Assembly: GCF_037782385.1 (NCBI RefSeq)
Contig: NZ_JBBEXD010000005.1
Location: 310,001-374,000 of the forward strand
Length of the DNA stretch: 64,000 bases
Direction of reading: 5' to 3'
Source of the DNA: Ascidiimonas meishanensis
GTDB lineage: Bacteria; Bacteroidota; Bacteroidia; Flavobacteriales; Flavobacteriaceae
Position numbers and translations under genes: made by a program. Of the stretch, positions 17,628 through 27,682 are shown piece by piece. The notes under the pieces were generated by a model. The model was not told the DNA's origin, ran no database searches, and saw only the letters and a program-made list of their open reading frames with translations. How positions within the stretch are numbered: the stretch's first letter is position 1; the number at the start of each line of letters is the position of its first letter.

Positions 17628-18005
17628 TTAGATATCTAATATCCATTGATTCAAATTATCAACGGGATTAGGCATTTTTTCTTCTAACAGTTTCTTTAAT
17701 ATTTCTGGCTTAAAAGAGATCTCTTTACTTTCAATCACCCAAAACAAATAAGCCTCTGGACCTCCGTTTAAATAGGGGGCAGGAGAAGAAGGATAAAAGA
17801 GTATTGGAGGTTTTTCATTGGTAGATGGGTAGTTCATAATATGTGCCAATTCTTGTACCACATTCCATGCATATTTATGGCCTAAGTCAATCTCAAATTT
17901 CACCCACCAATAACCTTCTTTATTACTACCTTTTCCAATAGACGATCTAATTGCAGGAATTCTTATTAAAAATTTTTCTAAAGACTCAAAAGTGCTGTTG
18001 TCCAT
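17628..18005 (-). CDS. Hypothetical small cytoplasmic protein
   Basis: A 125-residue protein with no signal peptide or membrane span, well-behaved composition, and several aromatic residues (GYWWVKFEIDLGHKYAW, EAYLFWVIES). I do not recognise a family. It starts with an ATG and ends with NLNQWILDI. It lies alone between DUF1569 and a doubtful small gene. Coding potential looks real because no better reading exists in the region and codon use is normal. Confidence 0.6.
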   Translation of the reverse strand: MDNSTFESLEKFLIRIPAIRSSIGKGSNKEGYWWVKFEIDLGHKYAWNVVQELAHIMNYPSTNEKPPILFYPSSPAPYLNGGPEAYLFWVIESKEISFKPEILKKLLEEKMPNPVDNLNQWILDI

Positions 18006-18232
18006 CAGTTTTTTCTTGTATTCGTTTTACCTAATTTTTTTAATATTTAAATTATGTTCTATAAACATGTTCTAAATTCGTTATAATTCCACCTTATCCA
18101 TACTAACCACATCCTCCATATATTCAAAACTCATTTGAGTATCTTCTTAAAACAAGTCGGAAATAATCATAATAAAACCTTCTCTTTTGTTAAAAGTATG
18201 GAGTCCACAGCGGGGACACCCCAATTGCGAGC

Positions 18233-18556
18233 TTATATCCTTACTACTTTATATTTCATCAAACTTGGCAAGAGAATATGCTTATAGTTTTTGATTTCCA
18301 GAGCATTTGCAAACCAACCAATATGATGTTGATGCAAGCCAAAAGCCTTACACTTAACAACTTTCCAAAACACTGTTTTTTGAAGCATAGTTGTAAGGCA
18401 TCTTAGTTTGTTTTTCATCTCATTTTCTAAACGGAGATACCCACTCTTAGCGATTTCAATTGTTCCTTTGCCAAAGTTAGAAAAATCAATAATTTCTGGA
18501 TGAAGAGAAACCGTAAATACTTCTTTTTTAATATTTTTCTTAGTTCCTACAAACAT
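18233..18556 (-). CDS. Small hypothetical protein, possibly a remnant
   Basis: The 107-residue reading starts MFVGTKKNIKKEVFTVSLHPEIID and has a plausible N-terminal half, but the C-terminal half (KVVKCKAFGLHQHHIGWFANALE) is not like a normal globular protein end. It may be the 5' part of a gene that has lost its frame. The 227 bases downstream carry no clear gene; a short minus-strand stretch reading FEYMEDVVSMDKVEL between stops hints at further decay. No function. Confidence 0.4.
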   Translation of the reverse strand: MFVGTKKNIKKEVFTVSLHPEIIDFSNFGKGTIEIAKSGYLRLENEMKNKLRCLTTMLQKTVFWKVVKCKAFGLHQHHIGWFANALEIKNYKHILLPSLMKYKVVRI

Positions 18557-18617
18557 TCAATTATTCATTAAAAAGGAAATTTAATCCCAAGGAGTTGTAT
18601 GGGTACTTAAAAACAAG

Positions 18618-19571
18618 TTAAGAGGCATTGCTAGTACCTAATTCTTTTAACATAATCTGAGTAATTTTATCCAGATCATACGTATGTTGCCATTGCCAAT
18701 CTGTCCTAGCTTCACTATCATCTATGCTCTCTGGCCAACCATCTGCAATTTCTTGGCGGTAATCAGGTTTATAGCTGATAGTAAAATCAGGTTTTATTTT
18801 TTTAATGCTGTTGGCAATCTCTTCTGGACCAAAACTTATAGCAGCTAGATTATAAGAAGAACGAATCTTAATAGATTCCTCGGGAGCTTCCATGATTTTT
18901 ATAGTAGCATTTATGGCATCCTCCATAAACATCATAGGTAAAACAGTGCCTTTTTTCAAAAAACAAGAAAAATGCTCGTCGTTGGCGGCTTTGTGATAGA
19001 TCTCTACCGCATAATCGGTAGTGCCACCACCGGGAGGAGTCTTATAGCTGATAAGTCCGGGATAGCGAATACTCCGAACATCTACCCCGTATTTTTCATA
19101 AAAATATTCGCACCAGCGTTCACCAGCCAACTTGGTAATGCCATAAACAGTCAATGGCTCAATGATGGTTCTCTGTGGGGTGTTTACTTTAGGGGTAGTA
19201 GGACCGTATACTGCAATAGAACTTGGCCAAAATATCTTTTTAACAAGATTTTCTCTTCCCATATCTAAGACATGAGAGAGGGAATTCATGTTAAGTTCCC
19301 ATGCTAATTGTGGATTCTTTTCAGAAGTTGCAGATAATAGTGCAGCCATTAGATATACATCTGTAATCTTATATTTTTTTACCACATTAACCAGAGATTG
19401 TTTGTCTTTTGCATCTACTATTTCAAAAGGACCTTTGCCTAAAAGTTGCTCACTACCTTCTCGAATATCAGCTGCGATTACATGTTCATTTCCATGACGT
19501 TTTCGCAATGCCAAAGTGAGTTCGGAACCAATCTGTCCGCATGCACCGATGATAAGAATTTTTGTTTCCAT
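18618..19571 (-). CDS. L-threonine 3-dehydrogenase-like SDR enzyme
   Basis: The 317-residue protein belongs to the extended short-chain dehydrogenase/epimerase group. It has the NAD-binding GACGQIG (residues 8-14), LMAALLSATSE, the catalytic serine in WPSSIAVYGPTTPK and the YGITK tyrosine-lysine pair, followed by GERWCEYFYEKYGVDVRSIRYPGLI and GGGTTDYAVEIYH. These features match bacterial SDR-type L-threonine 3-dehydrogenases, which oxidise threonine to 2-amino-3-ketobutyrate with NAD. A UDP-sugar epimerase is the alternative but fits less well. A TATCTTTG -7 element lies 25 bases upstream. Confidence 0.88.
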   Translation of the reverse strand: METKILIIGACGQIGSELTLALRKRHGNEHVIAADIREGSEQLLGKGPFEIVDAKDKQSLVNVVKKYKITDVYLMAALLSATSEKNPQLAWELNMNSLSHVLDMGRENLVKKIFWPSSIAVYGPTTPKVNTPQRTIIEPLTVYGITKLAGERWCEYFYEKYGVDVRSIRYPGLISYKTPPGGGTTDYAVEIYHKAANDEHFSCFLKKGTVLPMMFMEDAINATIKIMEAPEESIKIRSSYNLAAISFGPEEIANSIKKIKPDFTISYKPDYRQEIADGWPESIDDSEARTDWQWQHTYDLDKITQIMLKELGTSNAS

Positions 19572-19595
19572 TAAATTTTTTAGAAAAACCTAGGT

Positions 19596-19603
19596 CAAAG
19601 ATA
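19596..19603 (-). promoter_or_regulatory. -7 promoter element of the threonine dehydrogenase gene
   Basis: On the minus strand the sequence reads TATCTTTG, an exact TAnnTTTG match, 25 bases before the ATG. That would give a 5' leader of about 17 bases. No TTG is found at the standard -33 distance. Confidence 0.45.
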
Positions 19604-19844
19604 AATATTTCACCTTGTATTTTTTAATTAAAAACAAGAGCTTATATTAAATATTTCATAAAAAAAGTACATTTGACAAACTCCTAATTATTAATAATTT
19701 AAATATTGGGCTTAATTTTTAAGAAAATCCCTATGTTTATGATGGGTAAAAATTCAAACTAATATGGTATTTTTAAATGTTGAATATGAAAAGAATTAGT
19801 TATTAATGAAAGAAGTGGTATCCACAAAAAAGAGATTCATAAAT

Positions 19845-20360
19845 ATGCGTTCCTATTTTAGAAGATCTATTGTCTTTTTAGCTTTCTTTCTTGGTTTGTC
19901 TTGTGAGGATAAAAAGAAAGAAACTACAGTGACAACGAATAACCTAGAAGCTACCGAAGTAATCCAAGAGAAACTTCCAAAACTAGTTGTACTCGTGGGA
20001 AAAGCAAAAGAAAATGTGGAACAGTGGACAGAGTTTACCGATTTTGATATTGAAATGCAACGTATTTATGAAAAAGAAATAGATCTTGAGACGCTATTTA
20101 TAGAATTATTGAGAAAAGAAGTAGAGTTAAGAGATTCAAACTTTCCTGAAAAATTTGAGGTTTCAGCGGTGAAAAGTAGATTATTAGTACTTAGAACCTA
20201 TCTTGGCAGGGCAAAGGCAGCACTTGAAGAAAACAACCCTGATGTCATCCATAAAGAAAAAATAGCAATTCTAAATGCATATAATGCATTTAGAATTCAG
20301 TTAATGGATGTTTGGAAAAAGAATATAGCTGAGGAATTTCTTAAAAACGATTCCATTTAA
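19845..20360 (+). CDS. Putative lipoprotein with helical body
   Basis: The ATG at 19845 is chosen because it places a normal signal sequence (MRSYFRRSIVFLAFFLGLSC) at the N-terminus; an ATG 39 bases earlier would extend it unusually. The lipobox GLSC predicts lipidation. The mature part of about 150 residues is highly charged and helical (WTEFTDFDIEMQRIYEKEIDLETLFIELLRKE), suggesting a helical bundle. It is 13 bases upstream of a SnoaL-like secreted protein gene and probably shares its transcript. Function unknown. Confidence 0.75.
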   Translation: MRSYFRRSIVFLAFFLGLSCEDKKKETTVTTNNLEATEVIQEKLPKLVVLVGKAKENVEQWTEFTDFDIEMQRIYEKEIDLETLFIELLRKEVELRDSNFPEKFEVSAVKSRLLVLRTYLGRAKAALEENNPDVIHKEKIAILNAYNAFRIQLMDVWKKNIAEEFLKNDSI

Positions 20361-20373
20361 ATAATAGATATCT

Positions 20374-20880
20374 ATGAGATATAAATACTTAATAACCATC
20401 TTTTTAATACTCATTACGAGTGTTAATATACTAGCGCAAAAAACTGAAAAAGAAGTCATAAATGAAGTTTTAGATGCATGGCATCTGGCAGCTTCAAATG
20501 CCTCTTTTAATGCGTATTTTGACTTAATGACAGAAGATGCTGTATTCATTGGCACAGATGCAACCGAAAACTGGCAGAATGATGACTTTAAAACATTTGC
20601 CAAACCGTATTTTGATAATGGAAAGGCATGGTCTTTTACGCCAATTGAACGAAATATATATCTAGAGGAAACGGCAAACTTTGCTTGGTTTGATGAACTT
20701 TTAGATACGCAAATGAAAATCTGCCGGGGCAGTGGCGTCTTAAAAAAGGTATATGGAAAATGGAAAATCACACATTATGTGTTATCTATAACAATTCCTA
20801 ACGATAATGTTGATAAAGTTGTTAAAGATAAAGCAGATTTCGATCATAAATTGATTGATGAACGGAAAAAGAAATATTAA
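20374..20880 (+). CDS. Secreted SnoaL/NTF2-like protein
   Basis: The 168-residue product has a signal peptide (cleavage expected after VNILA-Q) and a body with the NTF2-like cone pattern: VINEVLDAWHLAASNASFNAYFDLMTEDAVFIGTDATENW near the start, FAWFDELLD in the middle and VYGKWKITHYVLS near the end. Proteins of this type bind small ligands or act as ketosteroid-isomerase-like enzymes; a specific role cannot be told. It probably acts in the periplasm. It sits between the lipoprotein and the large T9SS protein. Confidence 0.8.
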   Translation: MRYKYLITIFLILITSVNILAQKTEKEVINEVLDAWHLAASNASFNAYFDLMTEDAVFIGTDATENWQNDDFKTFAKPYFDNGKAWSFTPIERNIYLEETANFAWFDELLDTQMKICRGSGVLKKVYGKWKITHYVLSITIPNDNVDKVVKDKADFDHKLIDERKKKY

Positions 20881-20955
20881 CATCTAAATTCTTAACATTT
20901 TTTTTAGATTTTTAAAAACTTCTCATATATTTAGCCCTTAACTTGATATTTTACT

Positions 20956-23900
20956 ATGAAAAGGTTATTAATCCTCTTCGCCTTTGCATTTTCTGCAATG
21001 GCGTATTCACAATTTAATGAAGGTGCCCCCTGGATGGAAGAACTCCAAAATAATTCAGCGAGAGGACCTCAACAACCCTATTCTATTTATGAAATAAGCG
21101 AAGCTTTTGATGAATATTGGGAAAATAGAGACTACACCAAGAAAGGGAGTGGTCATAAACCCTATAAAAGATGGGAAAGTTACTGGATTCATCTAGCAGA
21201 TGAAAATGGATATTTACCAACTGCAAAACAGCAGTGGGAAACCTACCAGAGAAAGCTAAATGGAATTGGTCGTTCCAATCCTACCAGTAACTGGCAACCT
21301 CTGGGTCCTTTTACCCATTTAGCACCTGGAAATCGTTTACCAGGACAAGGAAGAGTAAATGCAATTGCGATTGATCCTGTAGATGCCAATGTATGGTATG
21401 TGGGTGCTCCTGCGGGGGGGATCTGGAAATCTGAGAATGCTGGAGTTGATTGGACGCCACTATCCGATAAATTACCTCAAATTGGAGTTTCCGGAATTGC
21501 GATAGACCCTACAGATACAGACATTATTTATATTTCAACTGGAGATGATGATGCGGGTGATACCAGAAGTGCAGGTGTATTTAAAAGTATAGACGGCGGT
21601 CTCACCTGGAATCAAACTGCTTTGAATCCATCTAATACACCAAGTTCTATGAACGAAATTTTGATGGACCCAGGCAATTCAAGTACGCTTTGGGTAGCCA
21701 CTAATGATGGTGTTTACAGAACCAGTAATGGAGGAGACAACTGGAGTTTATCTCTTGCGGGGCAGAATGTAAAAGACATTAAACTAAAACCCGGAACCAG
21801 CAGTACTATCTACGCCGTTACTAACGATAGATTTTACCGTTCTACAGATTCAGGGGTTACTTTTAACCCAATCACAATAGGGTTACCAACCTCCTCTGGA
21901 AGACTTACCATGGCTGTAACACCAGCGAATGCGAACTATATTTATATAGTGAGTGCCAATACGCGCTCTAATGATTATTCATTTCAGGGAATTTATAAGT
22001 CTATAAACGGTGGAGATTCTTTCTCTAAAACAGCTAGTAATACAGAGATTTTAGAAAGCTCTCAAGCATGGTTTGATTTGGCAATTGAAGCAAACCCAAA
22101 CAATGCAGAACAAATTTTTGTAGGATGCCTTAATATATGGCGCTCTAATGATGGGGGAACTAGCTTTTCAAAACTCAACAATTGGTTTACCAAAAATGCC
22201 GCCTATACACACGCAGATATTCATACCTTGAGGTATTTTAATGGTGATCTTTATTGCGGTAGTGATGGAGGTATCTATTCTTCATCAGATAATGGTACTT
22301 CTTTTACAGATCATACTTCTGGTTTAGCAATAAGTCAGTTTTACCGTATTTCAGTGGGTAAAGATGATGCGAGTAAAGTAATAGGAGGCCTGCAAGATAA
22401 TGGAGGACATTCTTTAAAAGATGGACAATGGAGAAACTATCATGGAGGTGATGGTATGGATAATGTGATGGATCAATCAGACAACGCACTGATTTATGGA
22501 TTTACACAATATGGAGGCTCTCTTAATATTTCATCAAATGGAGGCGAAAGTTTGATTGGAATTGTTCAGGAACCAAATTCGCTTCGTGGAAATTGGATTA
22601 CCCCTTTAGCAATGGACAAAAATGGAACGGTTTACGCTGGATATAATGCACTTTTCCGTCTAGATGGATTATCTTGGACTAAGCTTTCAGATAACTTCTT
22701 TGCAGATGCAGACGATCTTGAGATAGATCCTATTGATCCTTCTATTATTTATGTTGCCATAAACCGTGCCTTATTGAAAAGTACAGATGCTGGTGCTACG
22801 TTTACAAACATGTATACCTTTCCCTCAAATATTACAGAAATTGAGGTGAATAACAACGACAATTCTATTGTTTATGCAACCACAGCAAGCAATGGTAATT
22901 ATGGGGTATTTAAATCTGAGAATGGTGGAAATGACTTTACCAGTATACGAGGAAACTTACCAACAGATCAACCTTTCCTTGCGATCGTTCATCAAGGAAG
23001 AAATACTACCAACCCTATATATGTAGGGACTAATATAGGGGTCTATCGTTTAGATGATACGCTAACAGAATGGGAAGAGTATTATACCAACCTACCTAAT
23101 GTACCCATTCGTGATATGGCAATTAGCCTTTCAGATGGAAAACTTGTTATAGGAACTTATGGACGTGGTGTATGGGAATCAGCAATTCCAGTTGAAATTC
23201 CAGATACCGATATAGGTCTTTTGGCTATAAATCAGCCTACCGGTAGCCAAATATTTTGTGGTGGAGCCGTTCCTGAAATTGAAGTGAAAAACAATGGTAC
23301 CTCGCCTATCACAGAGGTAACAGTTACTTATTCTATTAATGATGGAACCGATAGTGTTTATAATTGGACAGGGAATATTGCTGTAGACGGTGAAGGAAGT
23401 ATTCAATTACCACCATTGACGTTTGAGAATGGAGAGTCAGTATTAAAAGTTAATGTATCTATTCCAAATGATGCGTATGGTGATAATAACGATTTAGCAG
23501 TTACTTTCTTTGGAAATGTAGAAGGGAATGCAGCAGAGGTAAATTCTTTTGAGGATGAAACGGACGCATTAATTGCCTATAATGAAGCGGGCGGCACGCC
23601 AGAATGGGAACGCGGCATCCCTGCGGGCACATTATTAAATAGTGCAGCAAGCGGAACTAGTGTTTATGGGACTAATTTAGCTGGAGATCATAACAACAAT
23701 GTGAAAAGTTATTTAGTAACAAGATGCTATGATTTCTCTACCATCACCAATCCAGTCTTTAAGTTTAAGATGGCTTATGAGTTAGAGATTAATTTTGACA
23801 TTATGTATGTTGAATACTCTACAGATCAAGGAAGTAACTGGAATGTTCTTGGAACCAAGAATAGCGGTCCAAATTGGTACAATAGTGATCGTACCAATGC

Positions 23901-25167
23901 TTCTTCTGGTGCTTCAGACGATTGTCAGAACTGTCCCGGGGCACAATGGACCGGAACCAATGCAACTATGACCGAATATTCATATGATTTTTCTTCAAAC
24001 GTAGCAAATGGGGATACAGATCTTAGAAGTGAAACTAATGTAATGTTTCGTTTCGTATTTCATTCAGATCCAGCAGTACAGGAAGAAGGTGTAGTAATTG
24101 ATGATTTTGTTATTGAAGGCGAGCAGGATGACGATGATGATGATAATGATGGTGTTTTAGACGATGTGGATAACTGTCCTTCCATTGCGAATGCAGATCA
24201 GTTAGATACAAATAATGATGGCGAGGGTGATGTTTGTGACGATGATGATGATGGAGATGGTATTCTGGATGTAGATGATAATTGTCCGCTTACACCAAAT
24301 CCAGATCAGGCAGATGCAGACAATGATGGACAAGGAGATGTATGTGATAATGATAGTGATAATGACGGGGTACTTAATGAAAATGATGTTTGCCCAAATA
24401 CTCCACAAGGAACCACCGTAGATGTCACTGGTTGTGAAGTATTCTCATTACCAGCAACTAATTTTTCTATCAAACTTTCAGGTGAAACTTGTATTTCAAG
24501 TGATAATGGGAAGATCAATCTAACTGCACAAGCAACTTATACCTATACGGCAGCGGTTACTGGGCCAAACGGGTTTGATGAAACATATCCGTTTACGAAT
24601 TCTTTAGAAGTAGCAGATCTTGCGGCTGGAGAATATACTATTTGTGTTACTATGGCAGAACAGGCAGGTTATGAGCAATGTTTTAACGCAACGGTATCAG
24701 AACCTGAAGATTTATCCGTATTCTCAAGAGTTAATGGTATTAAAAAAGAAGTGACCCTTTCTTTAGAAGGTGGCGACCGTTACTTTATTACACTTAATGG
24801 AGTCACTGTTACTACTACCGACGATGAAATTACAATGGAGCTTCCGTATACAGAAAACACGCTTCAGGTGAAAACAGATAAAGATTGTCAAGGTGTTTAT
24901 GAAGAAACTATTCTATTGAATGATCAGATATTGGTATATCCAAATCCTTTAACTGGAAACACGTTATTTGTAAATCTTGGTGAGTTTAATCAGGAGAAAG
25001 TATTTATTTCTGTGATTTCGCTTCAGGGACAAAAGGTATTAGCCAAAGAATATCCTGTTAGTAACGGGCAAATTCAGATTAATGTAGGCGGATTGGCTCA
25101 AGGAGCTTATCTACTTAATATAAAAACGGATGGTTCACTCTTAAACTATAAAATTATCAAGCGATGA
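20956..25167 (+). CDS. Large secreted VPS10/BNR propeller protein with TSP3 repeats and T9SS sorting domain
   Basis: The 1403-residue product starts with a signal peptide (FAFSAMAYSQ). Residues about 110-750 hold many sialidase/sortilin-type BNR repeats (SxDGGxTW variants such as SIDGGLTWN and STDAGATFTN), forming one or two propellers. Then come an Ig-like stretch, a jellyroll-like region (about 870-1050) and three acidic thrombospondin type 3 repeats (about 1057-1157, DNDGVLDDVDNCP), which bind calcium. The last 80 residues (ILVYPNPLTGN...GAYLLNIKT...KIIKR) are a T9SS type A sorting domain. The protein should be exported through the type IX system to the surface. It overlaps the next gene by four bases. 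Confidence 0.93.
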   Translation: MKRLLILFAFAFSAMAYSQFNEGAPWMEELQNNSARGPQQPYSIYEISEAFDEYWENRDYTKKGSGHKPYKRWESYWIHLADENGYLPTAKQQWETYQRKLNGIGRSNPTSNWQPLGPFTHLAPGNRLPGQGRVNAIAIDPVDANVWYVGAPAGGIWKSENAGVDWTPLSDKLPQIGVSGIAIDPTDTDIIYISTGDDDAGDTRSAGVFKSIDGGLTWNQTALNPSNTPSSMNEILMDPGNSSTLWVATNDGVYRTSNGGDNWSLSLAGQNVKDIKLKPGTSSTIYAVTNDRFYRSTDSGVTFNPITIGLPTSSGRLTMAVTPANANYIYIVSANTRSNDYSFQGIYKSINGGDSFSKTASNTEILESSQAWFDLAIEANPNNAEQIFVGCLNIWRSNDGGTSFSKLNNWFTKNAAYTHADIHTLRYFNGDLYCGSDGGIYSSSDNGTSFTDHTSGLAISQFYRISVGKDDASKVIGGLQDNGGHSLKDGQWRNYHGGDGMDNVMDQSDNALIYGFTQYGGSLNISSNGGESLIGIVQEPNSLRGNWITPLAMDKNGTVYAGYNALFRLDGLSWTKLSDNFFADADDLEIDPIDPSIIYVAINRALLKSTDAGATFTNMYTFPSNITEIEVNNNDNSIVYATTASNGNYGVFKSENGGNDFTSIRGNLPTDQPFLAIVHQGRNTTNPIYVGTNIGVYRLDDTLTEWEEYYTNLPNVPIRDMAISLSDGKLVIGTYGRGVWESAIPVEIPDTDIGLLAINQPTGSQIFCGGAVPEIEVKNNGTSPITEVTVTYSINDGTDSVYNWTGNIAVDGEGSIQLPPLTFENGESVLKVNVSIPNDAYGDNNDLAVTFFGNVEGNAAEVNSFEDETDALIAYNEAGGTPEWERGIPAGTLLNSAASGTSVYGTNLAGDHNNNVKSYLVTRCYDFSTITNPVFKFKMAYELEINFDIMYVEYSTDQGSNWNVLGTKNSGPNWYNSDRTNASSGASDDCQNCPGAQWTGTNATMTEYSYDFSSNVANGDTDLRSETNVMFRFVFHSDPAVQEEGVVIDDFVIEGEQDDDDDDNDGVLDDVDNCPSIANADQLDTNNDGEGDVCDDDDDGDGILDVDDNCPLTPNPDQADADNDGQGDVCDNDSDNDGVLNENDVCPNTPQGTTVDVTGCEVFSLPATNFSIKLSGETCISSDNGKINLTAQATYTYTAAVTGPNGFDETYPFTNSLEVADLAAGEYTICVTMAEQAGYEQCFNATVSEPEDLSVFSRVNGIKKEVTLSLEGGDRYFITLNGVTVTTTDDEITMELPYTENTLQVKTDKDCQGVYEETILLNDQILVYPNPLTGNTLFVNLGEFNQEKVFISVISLQGQKVLAKEYPVSNGQIQINVGGLAQGAYLLNIKTDGSLLNYKIIKR

Positions 25168-25868
25168 AAAAGTTAACATTATTATATACCACAATACTAG
25201 CTATTGCGATTACATCCTGTGGTGGAGGAGGAGATGACGTACAAGAAAAACCTGAGGTAACGCCTCCATCGGCAGCAACCCTCATTTTTCCTGAAGACAA
25301 TACAGAATGCAACGAAGGAACGGTGATTTCAGATACGCAAAGTACTGTAACATTTAGGTGGAATGCGTCTGATAATACGGATTCATATACAGTCAATGTT
25401 AAAAATTTGAATACCAATAGTACAACAAGCCAAAATGCTTCCACGAATCAGTTAGACATTACCATTTTAAGAGGAGTTCCTTACTCCTGGTCAGTTGTTT
25501 CAAGAGCCAATGGCGCTTCACAAACGGCAACTAGTCAAACATGGAAGTTTTATAATGCTGGTTTACCAGTGGAGAGTTATATACCGTTTCCTGCAGAAGC
25601 AATTAGCCCTACAACAGGGGCAGATGTAGATGCTTCCTCAGGAGCGGTCACCTTAGAATGGGAAGGAGAAGATATTGATGATGATATTCAGAATTATGAT
25701 GTTTTCTTTGGTGTGGATAATCCTCCTGCTACAAAAGTAAACACAGTAACCGCTTCCAGTATTAGTGTAGATATAACAGCTGGTAATGTGTATTACTGGA
25801 GTATCGTTACACGTGATCAAGAAGGAAACACTTCTAACTCAGAAGTATTTCAATTTAGAGCTAATTAA
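25164..25868 (+). CDS. Lipoprotein with two fibronectin type III-like domains
   Basis: The 234-residue product has a lipobox (AITSC) followed by GGGGDD, typical of surface-exposed flavobacterial lipoproteins. Two Ig/FN3-like modules follow: about residues 30-125 (VTFRWNASDNTDSYTVNVKN...YSWSVVSR) and about 130-234 (VTLEWEGEDIDDDIQNYDVFFG...YYWSIVTRD). It overlaps the end of the T9SS protein by four bases (ATGA), so the two proteins are co-translated and may act together at the cell surface. A terminator follows 29 bases later. Confidence 0.85.
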   Translation: MKKLTLLYTTILAIAITSCGGGGDDVQEKPEVTPPSAATLIFPEDNTECNEGTVISDTQSTVTFRWNASDNTDSYTVNVKNLNTNSTTSQNASTNQLDITILRGVPYSWSVVSRANGASQTATSQTWKFYNAGLPVESYIPFPAEAISPTTGADVDASSGAVTLEWEGEDIDDDIQNYDVFFGVDNPPATKVNTVTASSISVDITAGNVYYWSIVTRDQEGNTSNSEVFQFRAN

Positions 25869-25896
25869 TAGTAGACTACCTGTACTAATTTTAGTT

Positions 25897-25929
25897 AAGC
25901 CCGGCTTTCTATAAGTCGGGCTTTTTATT
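25897..25929 (+). terminator. Rho-independent terminator
   Basis: AAGCCCGGC and the complementary GTCGGGCTT enclose a short loop (TTTCTATAA), followed by TTTTTATTT. It lies just after the lipoprotein gene and should end the T9SS-protein transcript. Confidence 0.85.
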
Positions 25930-26070
25930 TAAATTATTTAAAAGGAGTTTTCTTAATTATTCTATAGTCTGAGCGTAAGAAAATGATTTACCCTCAAGTT
26001 CATAACAAACCCAATCTGCAAAAGATAGTAGAACGTGCTAACTTAAATAGCAATATTCAATAGAAAATTA

Positions 26071-26778
26071 TTAGTTTTTAGGCTTCTTATCCTCAGGTAG
26101 ATTCTTTCTTGATAAAAGTGCTTTTTTACTCAGTTCTGCTAGGTTAAAATTAGGAGAAACCGCTAGTGCTTCGTCTAATAAAGCGACTGCACTGTCAATA
26201 TTATTTGCTTGATCTTTATTAAATTCTATCAATGCTTTTAAATGAATAAAAGCAGCTTTTAAAGATACTTCATAAGGAACCTGACTTTCATAAAAACCTT
26301 TTAGATCTTCCTTTTTAGCATTTGTAATTCCGTATTCAATTTTTTCCATCGCTGCATCCGTCTTTCCCGTTTGAATTAAAAGATCCGCCATTTCATAAGC
26401 CATATAAGGATTGGGTTTTCTGCTAAATAGAACTTCATACTGTTCCAATGCACGTTGAGGTTGTTTTAACGCTTTTAGAGATACCGCCTTTACTTCAACT
26501 GCGAGATCCGAATCAGAAGAAATTTTATCTACACCAATAGTATTTAATGCCTGAATATATTTACCACCATTAGCGTATAAATATGCTAAAGTATCTTTTC
26601 TTGACTGTGATGGTTTCAGGAGGTTTAAATGCGTCATAGCATTAATAATACCTTGCATATCACCTTGAGACCGCATTTGTTGGTAGAAATTCTCATAATG
26701 TTGTACCAATGCAGCTTTGTCTTGTGCTTGCAATGATACCACTGTGATTAACATTAATCCTAGAATAATCTTCTTCAT
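26071..26778 (-). CDS. Secreted TPR-like protein
   Basis: The 235-residue protein has a signal peptide (MKKIILGLMLITVVSLQAQ) and helical repeats consistent with TPR units (for example KYIQALNTIGVDKISSDSDLAVEVKAVSLKALKQPQRALEQYEVLF and PNPYMAYEMADLLIQTGKTDAAMEKIEYGI). It should be a periplasmic scaffold. It is transcribed alone, convergent with the lipoprotein gene and 64 bases before the start-side neighbour. No specific role can be given. Confidence 0.82.
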   Translation of the reverse strand: MKKIILGLMLITVVSLQAQDKAALVQHYENFYQQMRSQGDMQGIINAMTHLNLLKPSQSRKDTLAYLYANGGKYIQALNTIGVDKISSDSDLAVEVKAVSLKALKQPQRALEQYEVLFSRKPNPYMAYEMADLLIQTGKTDAAMEKIEYGITNAKKEDLKGFYESQVPYEVSLKAAFIHLKALIEFNKDQANNIDSAVALLDEALAVSPNFNLAELSKKALLSRKNLPEDKKPKN

Positions 26779-26842
26779 GTGTTGTTTATTTTTAGTGGGA
26801 TCAAATCTATTAAAATTATTGTAGATAACTCTTAATGAGATG

Positions 26843-27682
26843 CTAAAGGTTGATGTCTTTTTGAAAATGATAGTTCAAGTCTTCTGTTAAAAATGAAGAG
26901 TCAATATATTTTCCTGTGAATGGTGAAGATTCATATTGAGGAGGTGGGATGTTTCTTTTCAATGCAGCATTTGTATAATATACTTCTTTTGAAGGATGTA
27001 GGGGGTAGGCAGCATTATAAGTTTTGCCTAAAGGCTCTTGTGCAATTAGTTGTTTGATAATGTTAATACAATCTTCCTGATGAATCAGATTTACAAAAGC
27101 GTTTGGATGTTTAATATCTTGTTTGCCGGAAAGATAAGTAACCGGATGTCTGTCTTGCCCAATCAATCCTGCAAATCTGAGGATGGTGGTATTAAATGAA
27201 GTTTCTTTTTTCAGAAGTTTTTCACTCTCTAGTAATTGTTTTCCGCTTTCAGTTTGGGGAATAGGTAAGGTTTGTTCTGTGATCTTACCTGTTAGGTTTC
27301 CATAAACAGAAGTACTACTAACGAAGATTAAATGCGTGATGTTACTATTCTTAACCGCTGAAATTACATGCTTTATTTTTGCTACAAAATTGGCAGACGA
27401 ATTTCTCCTTAATTTTGGAGGAATGTCTACGATCAAAGTATGCACCCCGTCTATAAAATTTGTGATGTCACCTTCAATCCCAGACTCATTCACTTCAATT
27501 AGAAAAGGCAGAATAGCAGCACTGTCTAAAATGGATAATTTGTTTTGAGAAGTAGTGGAACCTTTTACTTGAGATCCTTCTTTAATTAAGGAAGTTGCCA
27601 AAGGTAATCCCAACCATCCGCAACCTAAAATAGCAATTGATTTATTCAAAAGAAATAGTTTTTTTAACGATAATTGCATCAT
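26843..27682 (-). CDS. NAD(P)-dependent epimerase/reductase-like protein (YeeZ-like)
   Basis: The 279-residue protein has an N-terminal dinucleotide-binding loop (AILGCGWLGLPLATSL), then LIFVSSTSVYGN in the position of the catalytic serine and LRFAGLIGQDRHP, features of the YeeZ-type branch of extended SDR enzymes. The usual tyrosine-lysine pair is not evident (SGKQLLESEKLLKK), so it may be a binding protein or atypical reductase. The ATG overlaps the peptidase gene end by 41 bases; a TTG at the LNKSIAI position would shorten it by 11 codons. Co-transcription with the M28 peptidase is likely. Confidence 0.78.
   Translation of the reverse strand: MMQLSLKKLFLLNKSIAILGCGWLGLPLATSLIKEGSQVKGSTTSQNKLSILDSAAILPFLIEVNESGIEGDITNFIDGVHTLIVDIPPKLRRNSSANFVAKIKHVISAVKNSNITHLIFVSSTSVYGNLTGKITEQTLPIPQTESGKQLLESEKLLKKETSFNTTILRFAGLIGQDRHPVTYLSGKQDIKHPNAFVNLIHQEDCINIIKQLIAQEPLGKTYNAAYPLHPSKEVYYTNAALKRNIPPPQYESSPFTGKYIDSSFLTEDLNYHFQKDINL

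Noticed and set aside
24127..24430. Low-complexity minus-strand readings across the acidic repeats
   Set aside because: They arise from the GAT/GAC-rich calcium-binding repeats of the T9SS protein and have isoleucine-rich nonsense sequence.
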